A stretch of 64,000 nucleotides of DNA from assembly GCF_012273015.1 (NCBI RefSeq), contig NZ_CP050954.1, positions 3,388,001 through 3,452,000 on the forward strand, in the 5' to 3' direction. This DNA comes from Hymenobacter sp. BT18 (GTDB taxonomy: Bacteria; Bacteroidota; Bacteroidia; Cytophagales; Hymenobacteraceae). The position numbers and the translations under genes are program-made. How positions within the stretch are numbered: position 1 is the stretch's first letter; the number at the start of each line of letters is the position of its first letter. The notes beneath the pieces are model-generated. The model had not been told where the DNA came from, did not search any database, and saw nothing but the letters and a program-made list of their open reading frames with translations. Positions 43,191 through 49,494 of the stretch are shown piece after piece.

Positions 43191-43269
43191 GCAATAAGTG
43201 AATGGGTGAGTGGTCGAATGAGTGAATGAACAATTACTCATTCGACCACTCACCCATTCACTTATTGCT
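43190..43269. repeat. Perfect 34-bp inverted repeat after ALDH
   Basis: Arms 43190-43223 and 43236-43269 are perfect reverse complements, 12 bases apart, made of the words GTGAATGGGTGAG and GGTCGAATGAGT. The left arm starts on the last base of the ALDH stop and the right arm encodes the last codons (SNK, TGA) of the convergent four-helix-bundle gene. Similar words (CTCATTCACCCATTCACCCATT) recur at 43682-43703 on the other side of that gene. Confidence 0.9.
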
Positions 43270-43632
43270 CCGGTGTGTGCTACGTGCTTTTTCCAGGATC
43301 ATTACGATTTCCAGGTATTCCTGGCGCAAATCGGCCAGTCTATTTTGGGGGATGATTCCTGCTTCATCCAAGAGTTCTAGCCAAAACAGGCTTTCGTCAG
43401 CCTCCTCGACGCAGATGCACAGTTTAGCGTATTGTTCCTGACTTGAGCGTGCGCGGCAAACCGCCCGGTAGTTAGCTGCTACCGATGTGGCCGAACGAAG
43501 CAACTGTTTGCCCAGAATCTGGGATTCTGCAGTAGCAGGCAGGCTTTGGTATAGCTTGATAATCCGAACTGCGGCCGTTTTGGTTCGTTGACGAAATGCC
43601 TCAACGAACTCGGCTTTTGACGAATAGGGCAT
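43258..43632 (-). CDS. Four-helix bundle protein (S23/23S-intervening-sequence type)
   Basis: A 124-residue helical protein. RTKTAAVRIIKLYQSLP, the hallmark LGKQLLRSATSVAANYRAVCRARSSQE, the helix LCICVEEADESLFWLELLDEAGI and the final LRQEYLEIVMILEKARS match the TIGR02436 four-helix bundle family, known from 23S rRNA intervening sequences and as stand-alone genes, and related to the Avd accessory protein of diversity-generating retroelements. Neither rRNA nor reverse transcriptase is adjacent. The gene is inverted between ALDH and DUF779. Start at 43630-43632 (MPYSSKAEF) fits the family; an upstream ATG at 43686 adds 18 residues. Confidence 0.92.
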   Translation of the reverse strand: MPYSSKAEFVEAFRQRTKTAAVRIIKLYQSLPATAESQILGKQLLRSATSVAANYRAVCRARSSQEQYAKLCICVEEADESLFWLELLDEAGIIPQNRLADLRQEYLEIVMILEKARSTHRSNK

Positions 43633-43707
43633 AAGAACAGCATGAAGTTCATTCTCCAAAGTAGCCCAACTCACACATTTTCTCATTCACCCATTCACCC
43701 ATTGAAC

Positions 43708-44106
43708 TTGCCTACTCCCCGCGTCCTCGTAACCCCTGCTGCCGAAGCTACCATTGATGTGCTGCGCGACGAGCACGGCCCACTTATGTTCCACCAGAGT
43801 GGGGGCTGCTGCGACGGGTCTTCGCCCATGTGCTTTGCCAAGGGCGAGTTTCGGGTGGGCACCAACGACGTGTGGCTGGGCCAGATTCATGGCTGCGACT
43901 TTTTCATGAGTGCCGCTCAGTTTGAATACTGGAAGCACACCCAGCTTACGGTAGATGTGGTAAAGGGCCGCGGCGCCAGCTTTTCCCTGGAAATTCCGCT
44001 GGGCGTGCGGTTTCTGATTCGCTCCCGCCTGTTTACCGAGGAAGAAGAGCAAAACATGGCTCCCGTGTACGATGGAGAAGAATACCTGGAGCACGTGGTG
44101 GAGTAA
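43708..44106 (+). CDS. DUF779 protein
   Basis: A 132-residue protein with TPRVLVTPAAEATIDVLRDEHGPLMFHQSGGCCDGSSPMCF, the DUF779 hallmark with a CC...C cysteine cluster, then GEFRVGTNDVWLGQIHGCDFFMSAAQFEYWKHTQL and the end GASFSLEIPLGVRFLIRSRLFTEEE. The family is almost always beside an acetaldehyde-type ALDH or alcohol dehydrogenase and may bind a metal or assist the enzyme; this is unproven. TTG at 43708 is the probable start, because the in-frame ATG at 43642 lies inside the opposite four-helix gene and would encode low-complexity repeat (HTFSHSPIHPL). Confidence 0.88.
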   Translation: MPTPRVLVTPAAEATIDVLRDEHGPLMFHQSGGCCDGSSPMCFAKGEFRVGTNDVWLGQIHGCDFFMSAAQFEYWKHTQLTVDVVKGRGASFSLEIPLGVRFLIRSRLFTEEEEQNMAPVYDGEEYLEHVVE

Positions 44107-44131
44107 GAAAAGGCGACCTGCCTAAACACAA

Positions 44132-44162
44132 AATGCCCCGTTGGCTCAGCCAGCGGGGCATT
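44132..44162. terminator. Bidirectional terminator after DUF779
   Basis: A 15-base arm (AATGCCCCGTTGGCT, one wobble) pairs across a minimal loop with AGCCAGCGGGGCATT, between convergent genes. Confidence 0.85.
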
Positions 44163-44188
44163 CTTGGTGTATAGCCGAGCGCAACGAG

Positions 44189-44656
44189 CTATTTCACGCG
44201 CACTGGCAGGCCTTCGAGCTGGGCGTAGCTCAGCTTCCAGGCGTTTTTGGCGTTCTTCTTCCAGAGCAGGATGAAGTTGCCTTCGCCAATGCCGCGGGGC
44301 TGGGTGCGGTCCTCGGGCACTACTTCCACCTCAAAGGTACCGGCCTCGTAGGCCGTGGCGGCGTCGTTGCCGGAGCTCACGGGGCTTAGCTTGAGGTCGT
44401 TGATGGTGCCCACGGTTTCGCGGATCCACTTATCCGACACTTCCGACTTGCCGCTGAAGTGCGACTCGCCTTGCAGGTACTGCACATCATCAGCCAGCAG
44501 CGTATCCAGTTGGGTGGTGTTGCGGCTGTTCCAGGCGCCAATGAACTGCTGGTTGAGGGCGTGTACATCGACGGCCGCGGCGGTGTCTTCTTTCTTGGTT
44601 TGGGTGCAGGCGCTCAGCAAAGCAAAACCGAGGCCTGCCAGGAGGGAGTAACGCAT
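44189..44656 (-). CDS. NTF2-like (SnoaL/KSI fold) lipoprotein
   Basis: A 155-residue lipoprotein with lipobox ALLSAC (Cys17). The mature part has VHALNQQFIGAWNSRNTTQLDTLLADDVQYLQGESHFSGKSEVSDKWI, the usual start of an NTF2-like cone, then GNDAATAYEAGTFEVEVVPED and the strand NFILLWKKNAKNAWKLSYAQLE. It probably binds a small ligand or acts in the envelope; no catalytic residue can be assigned. ATG at 44654-44656 chosen because it gives the lipoprotein signal. Confidence 0.85.
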   Translation of the reverse strand: MRYSLLAGLGFALLSACTQTKKEDTAAAVDVHALNQQFIGAWNSRNTTQLDTLLADDVQYLQGESHFSGKSEVSDKWIRETVGTINDLKLSPVSSGNDAATAYEAGTFEVEVVPEDRTQPRGIGEGNFILLWKKNAKNAWKLSYAQLEGLPVRVK

Positions 44657-44702
44657 GAGAACAGGGTGTTGGTGAGGGAGAAAGGGAGAGAAAAGAACCA
44701 GA

Positions 44703-44728
44703 AAACCCAGGCCCGCAGGCCTGGGTTT
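44703..44728 (-). terminator. Terminator after the glycine-zipper gene
   Basis: A perfect 11-bp stem (AAACCCAGGCC / GGCCTGGGTTT) with a CGCA loop, just downstream of the minus-strand gene ending at 44753. Confidence 0.75.
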
Positions 44729-44752
44729 GGAAACAGAAAGACTCGGGAGCAA

Positions 44753-45301
44753 TTACCAGCTCTTGCGACGAACCTGCGAATCGGGATAAGCCGAGTCACG
44801 GTCACCGTAGGAGTCGTTGGGCAGGTAGGCAAGGCCGCTGGCGCTGGTACCATACGGTACGGGGTTGCCGTTGGCATCATACAGCATAGCAGCACCTACG
44901 CCGGCACCGGCAGCCAGGGCCATGGGAGCAGCGGCCGAAGTTTTGGTAGCTACCGTGGTGGTTTTAGCTTGGTTGGCGCGGGCTACGCTGGCCCGGTAAG
45001 CAGCGCGGTCGGCGGCGGCCCGGTTGGCAGCGGCTACGCGGGCGGCTTCCGCCTTGCGCTTGTTGTCGACGCGCTTCCCAATTACGTAGCCTACGCCGGC
45101 ACCGGCGGCGCCACCTACTGCACCCCCTACAACCCGGTTGCGCTTATGAATAATAGCGCCGGCTGCGGCCCCACCCAGGCCACCAATGATGGCGCCTTTG
45201 GCTTGTGGGCTTACTTTCTTTTTATCCTGGGCGTGGGCAAACTCACCGAAAACCGAGGTGAAGAGTATGACGAGGGCGAAAATCCAGCTGATCTTTTTCA
45301 T
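44753..45301 (-). CDS. Exported glycine-zipper protein
   Basis: A 182-residue protein with a signal peptide (WIFALVILFTSVFGEFAHAQ), then KKVSPQAKGAIIGGLGGAAAGAIIHKRNRVVGGAVGGAAGAGVGYVIGKRVDNK, a glycine-zipper with two GxxxGxxxG-rich segments (about 35-55 and 58-78), an Ala/Arg-rich helical linker and a polar tail with YDANGNPVPYGTSASG. Such proteins insert in or bind membranes as oligomers; the exact role is unknown. Confidence 0.85.
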   Translation of the reverse strand: MKKISWIFALVILFTSVFGEFAHAQDKKKVSPQAKGAIIGGLGGAAAGAIIHKRNRVVGGAVGGAAGAGVGYVIGKRVDNKRKAEAARVAAANRAAADRAAYRASVARANQAKTTTVATKTSAAAPMALAAGAGVGAAMLYDANGNPVPYGTSASGLAYLPNDSYGDRDSAYPDSQVRRKSW

Positions 45302-45486
45302 GACGAAAGACTATTAAGGGTCAGAGGTGTACTTGTTGATTCTGGGAGGGATTTTACAAGCACCATGCCAGTACGGCCCAAGGAACGGTTGGGTTCCGGG
45401 TTTTGTCATTTATATATAATTGTCTTGATATAATGAAAATGGCCGCTTACTGCGCTGGAATAGCCACTATTTACGTACAGCGTGGG

Positions 45487-45795
45487 ATGAAGGAGCACTG
45501 CCTGCTACGCGTGGAAAAAAGTTTTAGCCTGCCGGGTTTAGGCGTGTTGCTACTGGCCGAAACCATGGTATCGAGGCTAAGTGAGCTGGCCTTGCACAGC
45601 GCTCTGGCCGTGCAGCTCCGCTACCCCGATGGGCGCGTGGAGGCTGCCACCGCTACGGTGGAAGAAGTATCCAGGGAAGCCTCCACAACAACAGAAAGCT
45701 CAACCACGCGGGCGCTACTGCTTACCCACGCCGAAGCTGCGCCCGTGCCGGCCGGTACCGAAGTATGGTGGGCGGGCGAGGAGGCCGCTTGGTAA
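45487..45795 (+). CDS. Small stand-alone EF-Tu domain 2-like protein
   Basis: A 102-residue protein: MKEHCLLRVEKSFSLPGLGVLLLAETMVSRLSELALHSALAVQLRYPDGRVEAATATVEEVSREA then a Ser/Thr-rich loop and TRALLLTHAEAAPVPAGTEVWW (residues 1-98). The series V-E-x-x-F-x-(I/L)-x-G-x-G-V, a P-D-G-R turn and a late L-x-G/A-T-E-V strand resembles the beta-barrel domain 2 of translational GTPases without the GTPase. Similar small proteins occur in Cytophagales. The match is by eye, so the family is tentative. It is divergent from the glycine-zipper gene and convergent with pbpC. The ATG at 45487 is preferred to upstream ATGs in AT-rich sequence. Confidence 0.62.
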   Translation: MKEHCLLRVEKSFSLPGLGVLLLAETMVSRLSELALHSALAVQLRYPDGRVEAATATVEEVSREASTTTESSTTRALLLTHAEAAPVPAGTEVWWAGEEAAW

Positions 45796-45797
45796 GC

Positions 45798-48098
45798 TTA
45801 CATTTCCGTCACGGTCACCAGCACATCGGTGTTGCGGCCGTGGTCGTCGGCGCAGGAGATTTTGAGCGGGCCGGGCTGGGGCCGGAAGAACACCCGCTCG
45901 GTAGCCGCGGCGGTCCGCAGAAACTGGTCGTTCACGTACCAGTGCACCTGGCGCACTTCGTTGTCCGTGGTGCAGGAAAGCAGCAGTTGCTGCTGCTCGT
46001 GGCGGTTGAGTACGTACTCGGTATTGGCGGCCGGGGAGGTGATGGTAGGCGCCCGCTCGGTGCCGCGCACCAGCTGGCACTGCGGGTTGTGGGGCGGCAG
46101 TCGTCGGTACGGAATGCCCTGGTCTTCCTTATACGCCGCCACTTCCGGCAGCAGATTCGGGTACAGCTCCCGCCGGTAGCCCGCCGCCGGGGCGCAGGTA
46201 CGACAGTACGTAAAGCTCCCATCGGCCGACACGAGGACTTCCCGCACATGCTGGCACCGTAGCCCGTTTGATATACCTGGCAGGAAATAGTCGATAACCT
46301 GATTGGGGCAGTTCTCCCCTGGCACCAGCCCGCTTTCGGCGCATACCAGCCGGAAGTCCAGCGTAGCGGGCGGCACAAACCAGTCGTTGGGCGAGTTGTA
46401 AGCCAGGGTGTTGAACAAGTCGAAGAGCAGGGGCGTGGCTACGTCGGCGCCCGTGAGGGCCGGGCTGCCCTGGCCGCTGAAGTTGCCCACCCACACGCCA
46501 ATGGTATACTGCCGGTTGTAGCCAATGCTCCAGGCGTCGCGGCGGCCGTAGCTGGTGCCGGTTTTCCAGGCAACTTTGGGCAGGCGCATACTGCTGGCCG
46601 CGCCAAGCGGGAGGTCGGGGCGCGTGAGCTGGGCCAGGATGTCGGTGGTGAGAAAGGCGGAAGCTTCCGAAAATAGCGCCGTCTTCCGCTTGCTGAATGG
46701 GGCAGACACAAGGCTTAGTGGCGCATACTTTCCCGCAGCGGCCAGCGTCACGTAGAGGTTCGTCAATTCTTCCAAGTTGGCCCCGCAGCCGCCTAGAATA
46801 CTGCTAAGGCCCAGCCGGGCGCGGTTGCGCGTGACGCTCTGAAAGCCGGCCTGGCGGAGCTTATCGGTGAAAGTAGGCACGCCCAGCTGGTTGAGCACGC
46901 GCACGGCCGGGATGTTGAGCGAAAAAGCCAGGGCCCGCTCCAGCGTCACTTCGCCGCTGCAGTGCTTGTCAAAGTTCTCGGGGCGGTAGCCCTGGAAGTT
47001 GGTGGGCACATCGGGCAGCAAGAGCTTGGGCGTGACGAGGCCGCGGTCCATAGCCAGGGCGTACAGAAAGGGCTTGAGCGTACTGCCGGGGGAGCGGACG
47101 GCCACCACGCCGTCGTTCTGCCCCTGGCTCGCAAAATCCCGGAAATCGGCCGAGCCCACGTAGGCTTCCACCTGCCGGGTGCGGTTGTTCACTACCAGCA
47201 CGGCCGCCTGGGTGATGCCCAGCTCGTGGAGGCGACGCACGTAGTTGCGCGTCAGGTCTTCGGCCTTGCTTTGCTTGCTGCGCTGCAGGCTGCTGCGGAT
47301 GATGGCCTGCCGCGGAAACTGCCGCACCAGCCGGCGCGAAAGGTGGGGGGCCAGCACAGGCGCGGCGTGGCGCTGCACGTCTAGGGGCTCCAGCAGGGCA
47401 TCTTCCACATCGTCTTTGGGAAAAAGCCCGGCCGCTCCGAAGCGCCGTAGCCATCGGTTGCGCTCCTGAAGCACAGCCGCGTTGTTCTTGCCCAGCACCA
47501 GCCCGCGCGGCCGGTTCGGAATGATGGCCAGCGTCACGGTCTGGGCCAGGGAAAGGTAGTCGGGGGGGTGCTGGAAGTACAGCAGGGCCGCCGACTTTAC
47601 GCCCTCCACGTTGCCGCCGTAGGGCACCAGGTTGAGATAAAGCTGCAGAATCTCGTCTTTGCTGTAGTGGGCCTCCAGCTGGGTGGCGCGCAGCATTTCC
47701 AGCAGCTTGTTTGGGAAGGTACGTTCCTTGGGTTCGAGCAGCCGCGCCACCTGCATGGTAATGGTGCTGGCCCCGGTGGTGCGCCCCTTGCCAAACAGGT
47801 TGCGCCCGGCAGCCTGCACCAGCGCCACCGGGTTCACCCCAAAGTGCCACCGAAACCACCGGTCTTCCTTCTCGATAATGGCCTTGCGCAGTACGGGCGT
47901 AATCTCGCGCAGCTCGGTTTTCATCCGCCACTTCTGGGTAGGGTTGAGGTAGGCGTGCAGCACCGCGCCATCGGCCGCCAGCACCAGGGGCGAGTACTGC
48001 GGCGCGGGCGGCAGCGGAAACGCCCAGTCCAGCCCCAACAAGAGCAGCAGCAACAAGCCGAAGCTCGTCAGCAAGCGGTAAACGGGGCGACGTTTCAT
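45798..48098 (-). CDS. pbpC: Penicillin-binding protein 1C
   Basis: A 766-residue bifunctional peptidoglycan synthase. Membrane anchor LLLLLLLGL near residue 14-23; GT51 glycosyltransferase with IIEKEDRWFRWHFG (Glu78, Asp79) and GASTITMQVARLL; transpeptidase with Ser-x-x-Lys in SPGSTLKPFLYAL, SLN in AFSLNIPAV and KTG in WKTGTSYG; and the PBP1C-specific C-terminal domain (BiPBP_C) around RLVCAESGLVPGENCPN to the end. The normal neighbour, an alpha-2-macroglobulin gene, lies upstream in the same direction but is separated by two genes. ATG at 48096-48098. Confidence 0.95.
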   Translation of the reverse strand: MKRRPVYRLLTSFGLLLLLLLGLDWAFPLPPAPQYSPLVLAADGAVLHAYLNPTQKWRMKTELREITPVLRKAIIEKEDRWFRWHFGVNPVALVQAAGRNLFGKGRTTGASTITMQVARLLEPKERTFPNKLLEMLRATQLEAHYSKDEILQLYLNLVPYGGNVEGVKSAALLYFQHPPDYLSLAQTVTLAIIPNRPRGLVLGKNNAAVLQERNRWLRRFGAAGLFPKDDVEDALLEPLDVQRHAAPVLAPHLSRRLVRQFPRQAIIRSSLQRSKQSKAEDLTRNYVRRLHELGITQAAVLVVNNRTRQVEAYVGSADFRDFASQGQNDGVVAVRSPGSTLKPFLYALAMDRGLVTPKLLLPDVPTNFQGYRPENFDKHCSGEVTLERALAFSLNIPAVRVLNQLGVPTFTDKLRQAGFQSVTRNRARLGLSSILGGCGANLEELTNLYVTLAAAGKYAPLSLVSAPFSKRKTALFSEASAFLTTDILAQLTRPDLPLGAASSMRLPKVAWKTGTSYGRRDAWSIGYNRQYTIGVWVGNFSGQGSPALTGADVATPLLFDLFNTLAYNSPNDWFVPPATLDFRLVCAESGLVPGENCPNQVIDYFLPGISNGLRCQHVREVLVSADGSFTYCRTCAPAAGYRRELYPNLLPEVAAYKEDQGIPYRRLPPHNPQCQLVRGTERAPTITSPAANTEYVLNRHEQQQLLLSCTTDNEVRQVHWYVNDQFLRTAAATERVFFRPQPGPLKISCADDHGRNTDVLVTVTEM

Positions 48099-48122
48099 GC
48101 TTTGCAAGGATGCCAAGAGGCG

Positions 48123-48587
48123 TTATTGTACACGCACCGCTTTTCTATTACGAAACCAAATAGTCAGAACCTCCGGGCGGTCCAGGGTAGTTAGGGAAGG
48201 CGGGTAGCCGACGGGGTAGAGCAGCTTGTTGGGCATGGAGCTACCAGCAAGGCTTGATTCTCCCAGCAGCTGCCGCACCTGGACGGGCGACAGGCCAATC
48301 AGGCGCCGGGATTGAATCAGGTTTTGCCGCATTGTGTACCGCTCCATCGGGTGCCCGTCCCAATAGTCGGGGTTGAATTTCTGGTGGGTATAATGCAGAA
48401 AAAGCCAGAGAGAACCACCTGCCGCCACTAGCAACAAAGGGGCAAGCGTCAGCCCAATGACCAGCCCCGGCGCCAACCGCCGCGGATGGCGGCGGCGCAG
48501 AAACGCCAGCAGCAACAGAAACCCCGGGGTACCAATGGCCAGCAGGAGCACGAAAAGGACACCAATCAGTTGCCGGTCATCCTGCAT
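48123..48587 (-). CDS. Membrane protein of unknown function
   Basis: A 154-residue protein with two transmembrane helices (about 8-28 and 41-65) and a C-terminal soluble domain of about 85 residues containing RYTMRQNLIQSRRLIGLSPVQVRQLLGESS, a helix pattern like the BamE/SmpA small domain, and a final strand VLTIWFRNRKAVRV. It lies 24 bases before pbpC in the same direction, so co-transcription is likely. A link to cell-wall work is guilt by association only. Confidence 0.75.
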   Translation of the reverse strand: MQDDRQLIGVLFVLLLAIGTPGFLLLLAFLRRRHPRRLAPGLVIGLTLAPLLLVAAGGSLWLFLHYTHQKFNPDYWDGHPMERYTMRQNLIQSRRLIGLSPVQVRQLLGESSLAGSSMPNKLLYPVGYPPSLTTLDRPEVLTIWFRNRKAVRVQ

Positions 48588-48790
48588 GAGCGAGTAGTGG
48601 GTTTAAGATGTTTAGCCGGCGTCAATTTGCCCACGGTTGGCCTGAAAATAGCGGAAGGTAGCGGCCTCAACTATCACACCAAGCCAGGGCTATTGTGTTG
48701 TTTCGACATGGCAAGATAGGTACTGCCCGCAAGGCTTCAGCAGCGGGTTAGCCGTATATTCGTTCTGTTCTCTATTCCATTGCCGCCGTC

Positions 48791-49438
48791 ATGCCCGTCA
48801 TCACCGATATTTCCCAGCTCGACCTCACCAAAACCTACACCTATGCCGATTACCTCACGTGGCGGCTGGATGAGTTTGTGGAGTTGATTCGTGGCAAAGT
48901 GCGCCGTATGAGCCCCACCCCGCGCGTACGGCACCAATCTATTTCCTTCAACCTGGGAGGAGCAATCAGAACAGCCTTGCGCAGTAAGACCTGCCGGGGC
49001 TTCGCCGCGCCGTTTGATGTTCGCCTACTCAAAACCTCCGCCAACGGCGACGCCCAGACGACCACCGTGGTGCAGCCCGACCTCTGCGTAGTTTGCGACC
49101 TGGCCAAGCTGGACGAGTACGGCTGCGTGGGTGCGCCCGACTGGATTATCGAAATCCTGAGCCCCGGCAACACCGCCCACGACAGCAAAACCAAGTTCGA
49201 CCTCTACGAGGAAAACGGTGTGCAGGAGTACTGGATGGTAGACCCCGGCCAGAAAAACGTCATCGTCTACACACTCCAAAACGACCGATACGAGCTGCAA
49301 GGTGAGTTCTATCAGCCCGGCCTAATTCCGGTAGCTACCCTGCCCGGCGTGGAAATAGAGTGGGCTGAGGTGTTTGAGGGGCTGGAAAATATAAACCCAC
49401 CTGTCATCCTGAGCGGAGCGAAGGACCTCATTACGTAA
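48791..49438 (+). CDS. Uma2 family (DUF820) nuclease-like protein
   Basis: A 215-residue PD-(D/E)xK-fold protein: DLTKTYTYADYLTWRLDEFVELIRGKVRRMSPTPRVRHQSISFNL, the active-site region PDLCVVCDLAKLDEYGCVGAPDWIIEILSPGNTAHDSKTKFDLYEENGVQEYWMVDP with Asp, Glu and Lys in the expected order, and a short C-terminal strand region. The family is very common in cyanobacteria and Cytophagales and is unstudied. Its last residues (VILSGAKDLIT) are encoded inside a long intergenic palindrome, so the natural end may be earlier. Inserted, in opposite direction, between the A2M and pbpC genes. Confidence 0.9.
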   Translation: MPVITDISQLDLTKTYTYADYLTWRLDEFVELIRGKVRRMSPTPRVRHQSISFNLGGAIRTALRSKTCRGFAAPFDVRLLKTSANGDAQTTTVVQPDLCVVCDLAKLDEYGCVGAPDWIIEILSPGNTAHDSKTKFDLYEENGVQEYWMVDPGQKNVIVYTLQNDRYELQGEFYQPGLIPVATLPGVEIEWAEVFEGLENINPPVILSGAKDLIT

Positions 49439-49490
49439 GCGTTTTACCTACGTGATAAGGTTCTTCGCTCCGCTCAGGATGACCGTTTTT
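49403..49490. repeat. 35-bp inverted repeat of the GTCATCCTGAGC type
   Basis: Arms 49403-49437 and 49449-49483 match in 32 of 35 positions, all three differences being wobble-compatible, around an 11-base loop. A T-run follows on the plus strand, so it can end Uma2 transcription. The outer word GTCATCCTGAGCGGAGCGAA is, as I recall, a common dispersed intergenic repeat in Bacteroidota. The left arm overlaps the 3' end of the Uma2 gene; the right arm ends 12 bases before the A2M stop. Confidence 0.9.
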
Positions 49491-49494
49491 TAGG

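Noticed and set aside
41649-43253. A 534-codon minus-strand frame opposite ALDH
   Set aside because: Shadow of the ALDH gene; no domain.
43258-43632. A diversity-generating retroelement suggested by the Avd-like four-helix protein
   Set aside because: No reverse transcriptase and no template/variable repeat pair is visible nearby; the GH16 and RCC1 repeats are ordinary protein repeats.
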